DNA of 64,000 bases from Sphingomonas quercus. GTDB lineage: Bacteria; Pseudomonadota; Alphaproteobacteria; Sphingomonadales; Sphingomonadaceae. Shown here one piece after another: positions 44,558 through 54,202 of this stretch. Numbering within the stretch: the first letter of the stretch is position 1; the number at the start of each line of letters is the position of its first letter. The stretch spans positions 62,001 through 126,000 of the forward strand of contig NZ_JAHKRT010000002.1 of NCBI RefSeq assembly GCF_018863195.1, in the 5' to 3' direction. The translations under genes were made by a program, and so were the position numbers. Under the pieces are notes generated by a model. It was not told the DNA's origin. It made no database searches and saw nothing but the letters and a program-made list of their open reading frames with translations.

Positions 44558-45212
44558 CGCGCACCTCCACCGCCCGGCGGAACGCCTCGACCAGCGGGCC
44601 GATGATCGCGGCGCGCGTCTTGAACGCGGCGCGGTTGACGATCAGCCGCGTCGACACCTGCGCGATCACCTCCACCTCGACGAGGCCGTTCTCCTTCAGC
44701 GTGCGGCCGGAGGAGACGAGGTCGACGATGCGGCCGGCCAGCCCCAGCACCGGCGCGATCTCCATCGCGCCGTTCAGCTTCACGCATTCGGCCTGCACGC
44801 CGCGCGCCTCGAAATGGCGCTTGGTGAGGTGGGGATATTTGGTGGCGACGCGGACATGGCTCCACTCGCGCGGATCGTCGCCCGCGGCCATCGCCACCGG
44901 CTCGGCCACCGACACCCGGCAATGGCCGATGTCGAGATCGACCGGCGCGTAAATCTCCGAATAGTCGAACTCCATCAGCACGTCGGAGCCGACCAGGCCG
45001 AGTTGGGCGGCGCCATGCGCGACGAAGGTGGCGACGTCGAAGGCGCGCACGCGGATCAGCGAGATGTCCGCCCGATTGGTGGCGAAGCGCAGCGCCCGGC
45101 TGTCGGGATCGGCAAAGGCGGCCTCGGGCACGATGCCCGCCTTTTCGAGGAGGGGCAGCGCCTCTTCGAGGATGCGCCCCTTGGGCACCGCGATGATGAT
45201 CGGATCGGCCAT
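44547..45212 (-). CDS. hisG: ATP phosphoribosyltransferase, short form
   Basis: The protein has 221 residues. It catalyses the first committed step of histidine synthesis from ATP and [27 protein letters not shown] and [20 protein letters not shown] are typical. The PRPP loop is [15 protein letters not shown]. It lacks the C-terminal ACT-like regulatory domain of the roughly 300-residue form, so it should need the HisZ partner for activity and feedback. hisZ is not in this window. Confidence 0.95.
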   Translation of the reverse strand: MADPIIIAVPKGRILEEALPLLEKAGIVPEAAFADPDSRALRFATNRADISLIRVRAFDVATFVAHGAAQLGLVGSDVLMEFDYSEIYAPVDLDIGHCRVSVAEPVAMAAGDDPREWSHVRVATKYPHLTKRHFEARGVQAECVKLNGAMEIAPVLGLAGRIVDLVSSGRTLKENGLVEVEVIAQVSTRLIVNRAAFKTRAAIIGPLVEAFRRAVEVRDAA

Positions 45213-45233
45213 GACGGCCGGGCACTTAGGCTT

Positions 45234-45698
45234 TCAGGCGGCGGGCGGCAAGGAAGTCGCGGGCCAGATGCCCTGTTCCGCCAGCATCCCGGCAAGGTCC
45301 AGCGGATAGAAAGCCTCGGGGTGGGCGGCGAGCGTCGCGGCGTCGAACCAGCGCCATTCGCGCATCACCCGTTGCTCGAGCGCGGTGTGGCCGGCGGTAT
45401 CGATCGCCGCCGCTTCGGTGCGGACGAGGAAATAGCGTTCGTCGGCATCGACGGGCTCGCCCTCGACGGTGACGAACGCCACCTGTCGCCGCGCGATCTC
45501 AGGTCCGCAGTCGCGGTCGAGCCCGGTCTCCTCGCGCAGCTCGCGCCGGGCAGCCGCTGGAAAATCCTCGCCCGGATCGACGGCGCCGCCGACCGTGCAC
45601 CAGAAAGGCGCACGCCCCTCGACCACGAAGCGGAACATCAGCACCCGATCCTCCGGATCGACGAGCAGGATGCGCGCGGCCGGCCGCTGCCGCTTCAT
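45234..45698 (-). CDS. Nudix hydrolase
   Basis: The protein has 154 residues. The Nudix box is complete from G38 to L60 (GAVDPGE, seven residues, then RELREETGL). It begins with AARILLVDPEDRVLMFRF. Family members hydrolyse nucleoside diphosphates linked to another group. The substrate is unknown. It overlaps the GST gene by 4 bp and is 21 bp upstream of hisG. Confidence 0.9.
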   Translation of the reverse strand: MKRQRPAARILLVDPEDRVLMFRFVVEGRAPFWCTVGGAVDPGEDFPAAARRELREETGLDRDCGPEIARRQVAFVTVEGEPVDADERYFLVRTEAAAIDTAGHTALEQRVMREWRWFDAATLAAHPEAFYPLDLAGMLAEQGIWPATSLPPAA

Positions 45699-46399
45699 GC
45701 GCGGTCGAGCGCCGGATAATGGCGGAAGATGCCGTCGCCGAACGGGATGCGGCGATCGCTGGCGAGATACCCGGCAAGCGACGGCAGCGCCTTCACCCGG
45801 CCGTGCAGCGCGCGCACGCCGGCAATATCGTCCGCCACCGCCGCCATGCGCTTAGGAAAGGCGAAGTCGAGCCCCTCGACGAGCTGGAACAGCGAGAGAT
45901 CGGCATAGCTCCAGGTGTTGCCGACCAGCCATTCGCGGCCGTCCAGCGCCTGTTCGAACCAGCCCAGGAATTTCGGGATGCGCGCCTCGCGGAAGCTCGC
46001 CGCGCGCCGCGCCGCTTCGGGCTTCTGGTCCTCGTAATAGGCATCGAGGGCGACGGGATGATGGGTGTCGTGCGCCTCGGCGACGATGTCGGCGACGGTC
46101 AGCTGATATTGGTGGGCGAGCAGGCGGCCCGCCCGGTCCTCGGGCGCGAGGCCGTGCTCATCCCCGAGGAACAGCAGGATGTTGGCGGTCTGGGCGATGA
46201 CCAGCTCGCCCGCCACCAGATAGGGCGGGGCGAAGGGCTTGGGGCGGCGTGCGGCCATGTCGGCCATCAGCCCCTCCTCGCCGACGCCGTCTTCGCGCGC
46301 GCGGTCGCGATAGGGGATGCCGCCGGCCTCGAGTGCCAGGCGCACGAATTCGCCCCGGCCGGGAATGCCGGGCCAATACCACAGATCATAAGGGGTCAT
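45695..46399 (-). CDS. Glutathione S-transferase family protein
   Basis: The protein has 234 residues. The N-terminal thioredoxin-like domain starts PYDLWYWPGIPGRGEFVRLALEAGG, with Tyr8 as a possible catalytic residue as in sigma/mu-like enzymes. PPYLVAGELVIAQTANILLFLG binds glutathione. The helical domain follows (WFEQALDGREWLVGNTWSYADLSLFQLVEGL). The substrate is unknown. It overlaps bolA and the Nudix gene by 4 bp. Confidence 0.88.
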   Translation of the reverse strand: MTPYDLWYWPGIPGRGEFVRLALEAGGIPYRDRAREDGVGEEGLMADMAARRPKPFAPPYLVAGELVIAQTANILLFLGDEHGLAPEDRAGRLLAHQYQLTVADIVAEAHDTHHPVALDAYYEDQKPEAARRAASFREARIPKFLGWFEQALDGREWLVGNTWSYADLSLFQLVEGLDFAFPKRMAAVADDIAGVRALHGRVKALPSLAGYLASDRRIPFGDGIFRHYPALDRA

Positions 46400-46698
46400 G
46401 TGCGTGCCGCCTGGTCTTCCTCCGGTGTCCGGGCGACAATGGCCAGCGCGTGAACCCGTTCCGCCAGCAGATCGCGCAGCGCCGCGTTCACGGCGCGTTG
46501 CCGGTTGACGCGGGACTGGCCGGCAAAGCCCTGCGACACTATCTCCACGGTGAAGTGGCTCTCGCCGCGCGCATCATGGCCGGCATGGCCGCGATGCTTT
46601 TCCGAATCGTCGATCACGGCCAGCCGTTGCGGAGACAGGGCGGCGGCGAGCCGCCGTTCGATTTCGGCCGCGACGGGGCCTTGGGGTGCTGTGGTCAT
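46396..46698 (-). CDS. BolA-family protein
   Basis: The protein has 100 residues from ATG 46698 (MTTAPQGPVAAEIERRL). SHFTVEIVSQGFAGQSRVNRQRAV is the BolA helix-turn-helix-like core, with a conserved His. BolA proteins work with monothiol glutaredoxins in iron handling and affect cell shape. It is divergent from the J-domain gene with 40 bp between them, a conserved pairing in alphaproteobacteria. Confidence 0.92.
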   Translation of the reverse strand: MTTAPQGPVAAEIERRLAAALSPQRLAVIDDSEKHRGHAGHDARGESHFTVEIVSQGFAGQSRVNRQRAVNAALRDLLAERVHALAIVARTPEEDQAART

Positions 46699-46738
46699 GC
46701 CCCCATATAAGGCGTTTTCGAGCGTAAAGGGACGGGGT

Positions 46739-47344
46739 TTGACGGGATCGGGCGGCACCAGGCGGGAGCAGCGCTTTCACGGGCGGGTCGGCGGGGGCGA
46801 GCAGGGCTGCGCCTATCCCGGCTGCTCGGAGGCGGGCGAGTTCCGCGCGCCGGCCAGCCACGGCCCCGGTTCGAATTTCGACGGGCCTGGGGCGTGGCAA
46901 TGGCTGTGCCTCGATCATGTCCGCGCCTTCAACGCCGGCTATAATTTCTTCGAAGGCCTCTCCACCGAGGAGATTGAGGCCGCCCAGCGCCCCTATGCCG
47001 GCTGGGAGCGCGAGACTCGCGCCTTCGCTGCCGGCGCCAGCGCCGACCGGCCGCCGCGCTGGGCCGACTTCATTGATCCGCTCGACGCGATCGGCGCCCG
47101 CTTCCGCCGCCCCGAACAGCCGCAGCGCGCCGACGGCCGCCCGCTGAGCGAAGGCGACATGCGCAACCTGCGCACGCTGGGGCTGCCGCACGACGCGGAC
47201 CGCCGTGCGCTGCGCCAGCGTTATGCCGAGCTGGTGCGCCGCTATCACCCCGATCGCAATGGCGGCGATCGTTCACATGAGAAGGCTTTGCAGGACGTGA
47301 TTGCGGCTTATACGCAGCTGAAATCCGCACCCGCCTTCGCCTGA
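46739..47344 (+). CDS. J-domain co-chaperone with N-terminal zinc-like Cys/His region
   Basis: The product has 201 residues from a TTG at 46739 with AAAGG 8 nt upstream; no ATG or GTG is available before conserved sequence. The N-terminal half has [15 protein letters not shown] and [24 protein letters not shown], a Cys/His pattern that could hold zinc. The C-terminal J domain (about 140-198) has the YHPDRN motif needed to stimulate DnaK. It is followed by cobS after 17 bp. The specific client is unknown. Confidence 0.86.
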   Translation: MTGSGGTRREQRFHGRVGGGEQGCAYPGCSEAGEFRAPASHGPGSNFDGPGAWQWLCLDHVRAFNAGYNFFEGLSTEEIEAAQRPYAGWERETRAFAAGASADRPPRWADFIDPLDAIGARFRRPEQPQRADGRPLSEGDMRNLRTLGLPHDADRRALRQRYAELVRRYHPDRNGGDRSHEKALQDVIAAYTQLKSAPAFA

Positions 47345-47361
47345 GTCACGGAAAGAAGATC

Positions 47362-48366
47362 ATGGTCGACCTGCCCAACGTCCAGCCCGATGCCCGCGGC
47401 TCCACGGTGATGGATGCGCCCGACAAGATGGTGAAGGTGCGCGACCTGTTCGGCATCGACTCGGACATGGAAGTGCCCGCTTTCTCCGAGGCGGACGAGC
47501 GGGTACCGGATCTCGATCCCGCTTATGTGTTCGACCCGGACGTGACGATGGCGATCTGCGCGGGCTTCGCGCATAATCGCCGGGTGATGGTCCAGGGCTA
47601 TCACGGCACCGGCAAGTCGACCCATATCGAGCAGGTCGCGGCGCGCCTCAACTGGCCCTGCATCCGCATCAACCTCGACGCCCATATCAGCCGTATCGAC
47701 CTGATCGGCCGCGACGCCATCGTGCTGCGCGACGGCCAGCAGGTCACCGAGTTCCGCGAGGGGCTGCTGCCCTGGGCGCTGCAGACGCCGACCGCGATCG
47801 TGTTCGACGAATATGATGCCGGCCGTCCCGACGTGATGTTCGTGATCCAGCGCGTGCTGGAGACCGAGGGCAAGCTGACGCTGCTCGACCAGAACCGCGT
47901 GATCCGGCCCAATCCCTATTTCCGTCTGTTCGCCACCGCCAACACCGTCGGCCTCGGCGACACCACGGGGCTTTATCACGGCACGCAGCAGATCAACCAG
48001 GGCCAGATGGACCGCTGGAACATCGTCGTCACGCTGAATTACCTGCCCGCCGAGGTGGAGGCGCGCATCGTGCTCGCCAAGTCCGGCGAATATGACAAGC
48101 CGGACGGCCAGAAGCTGGTCGCCAACATGGTCAAGGTCGCCGACCTCACCCGCCAGGGCTTCGTCGCCGGCGACATCTCCACCGTGATGAGCCCGCGCAC
48201 GGTGATCAGCTGGGCGCAGAACGCGCTGATCTTCGGCGATGTCGGCTTCGCCTTCCGCCTCTCCTTCCTCAACAAGTGCGACGAGGCGGAGCGGCCGCTG
48301 GTCGCCGAATATTATCAGCGCGTCTTCGGCAAGGACTTGCCGGAGAGCGTGGCCAAGACGGCGTGA
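47362..48366 (+). CDS. cobS: CobS-type cobaltochelatase AAA+ subunit
   Basis: The protein has 334 residues. It is a MoxR-like AAA+ ATPase with Walker [10 protein letters not shown] (79-87), Walker [11 protein letters not shown] and sensor [11 protein letters not shown]. With CobT and CobN it inserts cobalt in aerobic cobalamin synthesis. cobN is not in this window; many sphingomonads keep cobS-cobT beside the J-domain gene, so a different ATPase/VWA role is possible. It is 15 bp from cobT. Confidence 0.92.
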   Translation: MVDLPNVQPDARGSTVMDAPDKMVKVRDLFGIDSDMEVPAFSEADERVPDLDPAYVFDPDVTMAICAGFAHNRRVMVQGYHGTGKSTHIEQVAARLNWPCIRINLDAHISRIDLIGRDAIVLRDGQQVTEFREGLLPWALQTPTAIVFDEYDAGRPDVMFVIQRVLETEGKLTLLDQNRVIRPNPYFRLFATANTVGLGDTTGLYHGTQQINQGQMDRWNIVVTLNYLPAEVEARIVLAKSGEYDKPDGQKLVANMVKVADLTRQGFVAGDISTVMSPRTVISWAQNALIFGDVGFAFRLSFLNKCDEAERPLVAEYYQRVFGKDLPESVAKTA

Positions 48367-48381
48367 CGCGCGCGATCGCCT

Positions 48382-50211
48382 ATGGCTGAGCAGACCCCGC
48401 TCGAACTTTTCCGCCAGGTGCTGGGCGGCGCCGCGCGCGCCATGGCGCGCGAGCCGGAGGTGGAGCTCAGCTTCACCGCCGACGCGCCGTTCGCGTCCGG
48501 CAAGGCGGTGAAGGTGCCGCTGCCGGGGCGCGGCCTGCCGGCCGATCAGGTGGCCGAGGCGCGCGGCTTCGCCGATGGTTTCGCGCTGCGCCTGCGCCAT
48601 CACGACGCCGCCCTTCATGCCCGCAACAGCCCGGGCGACGCCATCGCCCGCGCCGTGTTCGATGCCGCCGAGCAGGCGCGTGTCGAGGCGATCGGCACGC
48701 GGGCCATGGCCGGCGTCGCCGACAATCTCGATCATGCCCTGCGCCTGCGCCTGCGTTCCGACCCGATCGCGCGGGCGCGCACCCGCGAGGAGGTGCCGCT
48801 GGCGAGCGCGGTGGGCCTGATGGTGCGTGAGCGGCTGACCGGGCGGGAGACGCCGGAGACCGCGGAGGGGGGGCTCGCCATGGTCCGCGAGTGGATCGAG
48901 GACAAGGCCGGCGCCGATCTCGACGCCCTCGGGCTGGTCATCGACGACCAGCGCGCTTTCGCCCAGCTCGCCACCCGCCTGCTCGAAGATCTCCAGCTCG
49001 TCGAGGGCGAGGTCCAGCCCGAGGCGCAGACCGATCAGGGCGAGGAAGGCGAGGGCGACGACCAGAGCGGCGGCGAGGAGGGCGCCGAACAGGACGATAG
49101 CGGCAGCGCCGAGACCGGCGAGGTCGAGGTTCGCTCGGAAAGTGCCGAGACGGCGGAGAATGACGCCGAGGGGGAACAGTCGGGCGACGAGATGTCGGAC
49201 GATGTCGGCGACATGGGCGATGACGGCGAGGAGGGCATGGTCCCGGCCCGGCCCAACCGGCCGCCGGCCGACATGATCCCCGGCTTCGACTATCGCCCCT
49301 ACACCACCCGCTTCGACGAGGTGGTCAGCGCCACCGACCTGTGCGACGAGGAGGAGCTGGCGCGGCTGCGGGCCTATCTCGACCAGCAGCTCGTCCATCT
49401 CCAGGGCGCCGTCACCAAGCTCGCCAACCGGCTCCAGCGGCGGCTGATGGCGCAGCAGTCCCGCTCATGGGATTTCGATCAGGAGGAGGGGTTGCTCGAT
49501 GCCGCCCGGCTCGCCCGCGTCGTCGTCAGCCCCGGCCATTCGCTGAGCTACAAGATCGAGCGCGACACCGAGTTCCGCGACACGGTGGTGACGTTGCTCA
49601 TCGACAATTCCGGGTCGATGCGCGGGCGGCCGATCTCGATCGCTGCGATCAGCGCGGACATCCTCGCCCGCACGCTGGAGCGCTGCGGGGTGAAGACCGA
49701 GATCCTCGGCTTTACCACCCGCGCCTGGAAGGGCGGGCAATCGCGCGAGGCGTGGCTGCAGGCCGGCCGTCCGCCGGCGCCGGGCCGCCTCAACGATCTG
49801 CGCCACATCGTCTACAAGCAGGCCGACGAGCCGTGGCGGCGGGCGCGCCGCAATCTCGGCCTGATGATGCGCGAAGGTCTGCTCAAGGAGAATATCGACG
49901 GCGAGGCGCTGCTCTGGGCGCATGGCCGGCTGATCGCGCGGCCCGAGGAACGGCGCATCCTGATGGTCATCTCGGATGGCGCGCCGGTCGATGATTCGAC
50001 GCTGTCGGTCAATTCCGGCGCCTATCTGGAGCGTCATCTCCGCCAGGTGATCGGCTGGATCGAGGGCAAGTCCCCGGTCGAGCTGGTGGCGATCGGCATC
50101 GGCCATGACGTGACGCGCTATTATGCGCGTGCGGTGACGATCATGGATGCCGAGCAGCTCGGCGGCACGATGGTGGAGCAGCTCGCCGGCCTGTTCGACC
50201 TCGACAGCTGA
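48382..50211 (+). CDS. cobT: CobT-type cobaltochelatase VWA subunit
   Basis: The protein has 609 residues. A helical N-terminal part is followed by a long acidic linker (about 215-295, rich in Glu, Asp, Ser and Gly) and a von Willebrand A domain with the MIDAS motif DNSGS around residue 408 ([20 protein letters not shown]) and later [13 protein letters not shown]. It pairs with CobS as a chelatase-like motor. The linker acidity is a family trait. The C terminus is [13 protein letters not shown]. Confidence 0.93.
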   Translation: MAEQTPLELFRQVLGGAARAMAREPEVELSFTADAPFASGKAVKVPLPGRGLPADQVAEARGFADGFALRLRHHDAALHARNSPGDAIARAVFDAAEQARVEAIGTRAMAGVADNLDHALRLRLRSDPIARARTREEVPLASAVGLMVRERLTGRETPETAEGGLAMVREWIEDKAGADLDALGLVIDDQRAFAQLATRLLEDLQLVEGEVQPEAQTDQGEEGEGDDQSGGEEGAEQDDSGSAETGEVEVRSESAETAENDAEGEQSGDEMSDDVGDMGDDGEEGMVPARPNRPPADMIPGFDYRPYTTRFDEVVSATDLCDEEELARLRAYLDQQLVHLQGAVTKLANRLQRRLMAQQSRSWDFDQEEGLLDAARLARVVVSPGHSLSYKIERDTEFRDTVVTLLIDNSGSMRGRPISIAAISADILARTLERCGVKTEILGFTTRAWKGGQSREAWLQAGRPPAPGRLNDLRHIVYKQADEPWRRARRNLGLMMREGLLKENIDGEALLWAHGRLIARPEERRILMVISDGAPVDDSTLSVNSGAYLERHLRQVIGWIEGKSPVELVAIGIGHDVTRYYARAVTIMDAEQLGGTMVEQLAGLFDLDS

Positions 50212-50233
50212 TCCCGCCCCGCGTGATCGCCGG

Positions 50234-50920
50234 TCAGTGGTGGAGGGCGTTGATCGCCTCATGCACCCGGCGTTCGATCTCGGCGCGGGGCAGGCCGGGG
50301 GGAATAGGCGCGCCGAACCGGAAGGTGACGATCCCGCGATGCTTCGGCCCCTTGCGCGGCCACAGCCGGCCGCTGTCGATGGCAACCGGGACCACGGGCA
50401 TGCCCATCGCCCGATAAAGGCCGGCGAAGCCGGCCTGCAGCGGCGGCTCTTCGCCCGGCCGGACGCGCGTGCCCTCGGGAAAGATGACCAGCGAACGATG
50501 CTCGGTGTTCAGCCGTTCGGCCGCCTTCAGCATCGCCCGCAGCGCCTTGGCCGAAGCCTCGCGGTCGACGGGCACCAGGCCGTACAGCGCCGTCACCCAC
50601 CGCCAGCCGGGAAAATCGGTGAGCTCGCGCTTCACCACCACCGCCGGGAAGGGAAGGATGCGGACCAGCTCCAGCGTTTCGTACATCGACTCATGCTTGG
50701 CTGCGATCAGCGCCGGCCCCTCCGGCAAGCGGCCCTCGATGCGGGTGTGGATGCCGAGGATCAGCCGCGCGCAGAGCGCGTGGAAGCGGGTCCACGCCGT
50801 CACATAGCGGGATAGCGCCCGCTGCCCCGCCAGGGCGAAGCCGAATCCGATGGCGATGGCCATCGCCGTTCCGGTCAGGAAGACGATGGAGAACACCAGG
50901 CTGCGCAGACGATCCATCAT
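50234..50920 (-). CDS. plsC: 1-acyl-sn-glycerol-3-phosphate acyltransferase
   Basis: The protein has 228 residues. It makes phosphatidic acid at the inner membrane. One N-terminal membrane segment (VFSIVFLTGTAMAIAIGFGFAL) precedes the catalytic block HESMYE (His76, Glu81; HX4E in place of the more usual HX4D) and FPEGTR. The VPVAIDSGRLWP strand follows. The start overlaps the DUF218 gene by 4 bp; ftsE-ftsX-ydcF-plsC is a common alphaproteobacterial order. Confidence 0.92.
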   Translation of the reverse strand: MMDRLRSLVFSIVFLTGTAMAIAIGFGFALAGQRALSRYVTAWTRFHALCARLILGIHTRIEGRLPEGPALIAAKHESMYETLELVRILPFPAVVVKRELTDFPGWRWVTALYGLVPVDREASAKALRAMLKAAERLNTEHRSLVIFPEGTRVRPGEEPPLQAGFAGLYRAMGMPVVPVAIDSGRLWPRKGPKHRGIVTFRFGAPIPPGLPRAEIERRVHEAINALHH

Positions 50921-51456
50921 TTCCCCGCAAGCACCGCCGCACGTCGCAGCAGATATTTGTTATATTCGCGCACCAGCGCGCTCAGCCCCGGCTCGCTGCG
51001 CACCGGCTCGGGTACGATCTCGACGACGGCACCGGCCTGATGCAGCGCGTGCGCCAGCTCAAAGCGTCCGCGCGGCATGTGCCAGTCGGTGGTGACGAGC
51101 CGGACGGAGCGATAATGGCGCGCCATCATCCACGCCGCCGTCTCCTCGGCGTTGGAGCGCGTGTCCACCGCCTCGCGGCCGAGATCGACGCAGCAGGCGA
51201 AGCTGGTCGCATGCCCCGGGTAGCGCATCGCCAGCTCGTGGGTGCGGACGGTGCGGTCGACGCCGGAGATCAGCATGCGCCGCGCCCGGCCGGCGGAGAG
51301 CAGGGCGAGGCCGCGCTCGATCCGCCCGCTGCCGCCGGTGAGCACGACGATGGCGTCGGTGTTCAGCTTGTCGGGCGGCTGCTGTAGCGTGACGACGAAC
51401 AGCACGAAGCCGGCGACCCAGCCGAGCAGCAGGATGGACAGCAGCCGCCCGATCAC
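50917..51456 (-). CDS. YdcF/DUF218-family membrane protein
   Basis: The protein has 179 residues. One N-terminal transmembrane helix (LLSILLLGWVAGFVLFVVTL) leads to a DUF218 domain: DAIVVLTGGSGRIERGLALL, SNAEETAAWM and VTTDWHMPRGRFELA. Homologues such as SanA and ElyC act in cell-envelope integrity or undecaprenyl-phosphate metabolism. It is coupled to ftsX upstream and plsC downstream by 4-bp overlaps. Confidence 0.9.
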   Translation of the reverse strand: MIGRLLSILLLGWVAGFVLFVVTLQQPPDKLNTDAIVVLTGGSGRIERGLALLSAGRARRMLISGVDRTVRTHELAMRYPGHATSFACCVDLGREAVDTRSNAEETAAWMMARHYRSVRLVTTDWHMPRGRFELAHALHQAGAVVEIVPEPVRSEPGLSALVREYNKYLLRRAAVLAGK

Positions 51457-52328
51457 GGCACTCGCCTCAGCGCGCGGACGACGGTGGTGCGCGCCGCCGC
51501 GGCGGCGAGCAGCGCCACGGCCGGGGCCAGCATGATCAGCGCGATGCGCACCGGCCAGCCCGGCGCCGCCATCGCCGCCAGCCCTGAATCGAGCGCCGCC
51601 AGCGCCCGGCCCAGCAACAACAGCACGGTCGCCGCCGCCACCACGCCGACTGCCGCGCCGACCGCCGCGTCGATCGCCAGCCGTCGGGCGAACAGCCGCG
51701 CCACCTGCGCGTCGGTGGCGCCGAGCAGGTGGAGGATGGCCACGGTTTCGCGATGACTGTCGAGCGCGCTGCGCGTAGCCAGTCCGATTACGCCGCCCAT
51801 CGTCGCGACGACGATCGCCGCCAGCACGCCGGCCACCAGCCGCAGTGCCTTGACCAGCCCGGCGAGCGGGGCGAGCGCGGCGTCATGCCGGTCGATCCGC
51901 GCGTCGGGGGCGACGGCGGCCAGCGCGCGGGCGAGCGCATCCATGTCGGCGGCGGCATCCGCCCGCAGCGTCACGTCGATCATCGCCGGCATTGGCAGCT
52001 CGCGGCTCGCCCCGGGGCCGAGCCATGGCGCGAGCAGCGTGTCAAGCTCGTCGCTGCCGAGCGCGCGGGCCGCGGCGACGCTGGGCATCGTCTTCAGCCG
52101 GACGAGGGCTGCCGCCGCCTGACGGTCGCGCGCCGGCGCATCGGCGGTGACGATCTGCACCGTCGCGCGGCGGGCGAGATCCTCGCCGAGCCCGCGCGCC
52201 GCGGTGTTGAGCGCGAAGCCGCTCGCCAGCGACAGGCCGGCGAGGAAGGCCATCGCCGCGATCACCCAGGGCATCGGCCCGGCCAGCCAGCCTTCGGGAA
52301 GCAGGCGCGACAGCGGATCGCGGCTCAT
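51453..52328 (-). CDS. ftsX: Cell division protein FtsX
   Basis: The protein has 291 residues. It has four transmembrane helices with a large periplasmic loop after the first (VIAAMAFLAGLSLASGFAL) and the FtsX/permease C-terminal part (GVIGLATRSALDSHRETVAILHLLGATDAQVARLFARR). With FtsE it controls septal peptidoglycan hydrolases. The loop is Ala-rich and poorly conserved, as in other alphaproteobacteria. It overlaps ftsE by 4 bp. Confidence 0.92.
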   Translation of the reverse strand: MSRDPLSRLLPEGWLAGPMPWVIAAMAFLAGLSLASGFALNTAARGLGEDLARRATVQIVTADAPARDRQAAAALVRLKTMPSVAAARALGSDELDTLLAPWLGPGASRELPMPAMIDVTLRADAAADMDALARALAAVAPDARIDRHDAALAPLAGLVKALRLVAGVLAAIVVATMGGVIGLATRSALDSHRETVAILHLLGATDAQVARLFARRLAIDAAVGAAVGVVAAATVLLLLGRALAALDSGLAAMAAPGWPVRIALIMLAPAVALLAAAAARTTVVRALRRVP

Positions 52329-53038
52329 GCCGGCACCGCAGAATGGCGACCGGCGCCGGCCGGCTGGGACAGCCGTCCCCGGTCCAGGCGCAATGTGCGG
52401 GCGCGCGCGACGCGGCCGAGCAGGTGGAGGTCATGGGTGGCGACGACGACGGTGGTGCCGAGCCCGTTCAGCGCCTCGAGCAGGTAGAGCAGCCGGCCGG
52501 CCATCTCAGGATCGACATTGCCGGTCGGCTCGTCGGCGATGACCAGCTCGGGCCGGGTGATCACCGCGCGGGCAATGGCAACGCGCTGCTGCTCGCCGCC
52601 GGACAAGGTCGCCGGCCGTGCGCGGGCGCGATCACTCAGCCCCACCCAATCGAGCATCTCGTTCACCGGCCGCGCCAGTTCCGCCTCGTCCAGCCCCGCC
52701 ACGCGCAGCGGCAATGCGACATTGTCATAGGTGCTGAGGTGCGGGACGAGACGGAAATCCTGGAACACCACCCCGATCCGCCGCCGCATCGCCGGCAGCC
52801 GATCGCGCGGGATCGCGGCGACATCCTGGTCGAACAGGCGCACCGTGCCGCGGCTCGGCCGCTGATCGAGATAGAGCAGGCGCAGCAGCGATGTCTTGCC
52901 CGCGCCGGAGGGGCCGGTCAGGAAATAAAAGCCGCCCCGCGCCAGCGTGAACGACAGGTCGCGCAGCGTTTCCGCGGTCGTGCCATAGCGCAGGCCGACA
53001 TTTTCGAACTGGACGATCGCTGCCATCCCTTCCGCCAT
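52325..53038 (-). CDS. ftsE: Cell division ATP-binding protein FtsE
   Basis: The product has 237 residues from ATG 53038; an ATG at 53026 is possible but its AAGGG site is adjacent with no spacing. ABC ATPase motifs are Walker A GPSGAGKT (42-49), signature LSGGEQQR, Walker B VIADEP and the H-loop VATHDL. It works with FtsX at the divisome. It is divergent from the zinc-ribbon gene; the 127-bp gap should hold both promoters. Confidence 0.95.
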   Translation of the reverse strand: MAEGMAAIVQFENVGLRYGTTAETLRDLSFTLARGGFYFLTGPSGAGKTSLLRLLYLDQRPSRGTVRLFDQDVAAIPRDRLPAMRRRIGVVFQDFRLVPHLSTYDNVALPLRVAGLDEAELARPVNEMLDWVGLSDRARARPATLSGGEQQRVAIARAVITRPELVIADEPTGNVDPEMAGRLLYLLEALNGLGTTVVVATHDLHLLGRVARARTLRLDRGRLSQPAGAGRHSAVPA

Positions 53039-53165
53039 CGCATGCCGCCACCCGGCCTTTCAACCTGAGCGACGCGGCAACGCTTGCCAGCCGGAGTCGC
53101 GTGGGCCTAAGAATCGTTCGTCAAGGTAAATGCGTCGAAGACGGGATGATGAAGGAGCGGCAGCG

Positions 53166-53963
53166 ATGATCATTTCCTGTCCGGAGTGCGGGACGCGCTA
53201 CGATGTGCCCGAGGCGGCCATCGGGGCAAGCGGACGGAAGCTGAAATGCGCCGCCTGCGGGAATCGCTGGCACATTGACGGCATCACCGCGGCCGATCAG
53301 GCCGGTGCGCCGCCGGAGCCGGCCGGCGCCGCCCCGTCGGTTGTCGCCGAGCGGCCGCATTCGCCCGTCGCCTCCCGCGAGGTGCCGCCGCCGGCCCATC
53401 CCTCCGCGCCGCCGCTGCCGGTGGCGCCCGCCGTGCCGCCCCCGCCGCCGCCCGCCGGCCTTGTCGCCGAGGCCGAGGCGGCGGACGCCGGCCCCAGCCC
53501 GTTCGATTACCAGCCGCCGTTCGAGCCGCGCCCGCGTTCGGCGCTGAAATGGCTGCTGTGGCTGCTCGTCGCGGTGCTCGTGCTCGGGGCCGCCGCCTTC
53601 TTCGCCGTGCGCGCCAATGTCGGCGGCGTCGGCGACCGGCTGAGCAGGGCCGAGGCCGCGACCGGCTCGCCGCTGGTCATCAGCTTCACCAGCACGCCCG
53701 AGCGCCGACCGATGGACAGCGGCAACGAGCTGCTGTCGGTGGCCGGCCGCGTCACCAATCCGACCAGCAAGCCGGTGCGCGTCCCGGATATCCGCGCCGA
53801 GCTGCGCGATGCTCAGGGCCGCGCCGTCTATAACTGGACGATCGGCGCGCCCGTCACCCGCCTCGCGCCCGGGGCCAGCGCCGATTTCAACTCCGCCGAG
53901 GTCGACGTGCCGCAGGCCGCGCGCACCATTCATCTGAAGCCCGGGCCGGCGCCGCAGGTCTGA
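53166..53963 (+). CDS. MJ0042-type zinc-ribbon membrane protein (DUF3426-like)
   Basis: The product has 265 residues from ATG 53166 (AAGGAG upstream). The N terminus is an MJ0042 zinc ribbon with Cys5, Cys8, Cys28 and Cys31. A Pro/Ala-rich linker (about 55-115) precedes a single transmembrane helix (ALKWLLWLLVAVLVLGAAAFF). The outer part has a DUF3426-like beta fold (LVISFTSTPERR, LLSVAGRVTNPTSKPVRVPDIRAEL). It probably senses or regulates across the inner membrane; the role is unknown. The adjacent ftsEX is conserved context. Confidence 0.85.
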   Translation: MIISCPECGTRYDVPEAAIGASGRKLKCAACGNRWHIDGITAADQAGAPPEPAGAAPSVVAERPHSPVASREVPPPAHPSAPPLPVAPAVPPPPPPAGLVAEAEAADAGPSPFDYQPPFEPRPRSALKWLLWLLVAVLVLGAAAFFAVRANVGGVGDRLSRAEAATGSPLVISFTSTPERRPMDSGNELLSVAGRVTNPTSKPVRVPDIRAELRDAQGRAVYNWTIGAPVTRLAPGASADFNSAEVDVPQAARTIHLKPGPAPQV

Positions 53964-54008
53964 AATCCTTGGTCGATCGCGATGTTGCGATCTTGTCCAT
54001 CGAGGCGG

Positions 54009-54037
54009 TTGCGTGGGGGGCGGACCGCTGCTAGAGG
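54009..54037 (+). promoter_or_regulatory. tRNA-Leu promoter
   Basis: TTGCGT (54009-54014), a 17-bp spacer and TAGAGG (54032-54037) lie 45 bp before the tRNA. The layout is almost identical to that of tRNA-Gly. Confidence 0.6.
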
Positions 54038-54082
54038 CACGCGCCTACCGGATGCCGGGTTGCCTCGGCGGACGTTCGATGT

Positions 54083-54169
54083 GCGGTCGTGGCGGAACTG
54101 GTAGACGCGCAACGTTGAGGTCGTTGTGGCCGAAAGGCCGTGGAAGTTCGAGTCTTCTCGACCGCACCA
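54083..54169 (+). tRNA. tRNA-Leu (anticodon GAG)
   Basis: The 87-nt class II tRNA includes CCA. The acceptor GCGGTCG pairs with CGACCGC, the anticodon stem CAACG/CGTTG holds loop TTGAGGT with GAG at 54117-54119, the long variable arm is TGGCCGAAAGGCCGT and the T-loop TTCGAGT is present. Confidence 0.97.
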
Positions 54170-54177
54170 TCACTCCC

Positions 54178-54195
54178 GGGGGGCCGCTGCCCCCC
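54178..54195. terminator. Bidirectional hairpin between tRNA-Leu and the glycosyltransferase gene
   Basis: GGGGGGC (54178-54184) pairs with GCCCCCC (54189-54195) over a 4-nt loop. It lies in the 33-bp convergent gap. There is no T-run on either side. Confidence 0.5.
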
Positions 54196-54202
54196 GTCCC
54201 GA

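Noticed and set aside
47308-49398. 696-codon frame opposite cobS and cobT
   Set aside because: Antisense shadow; spans two real genes.
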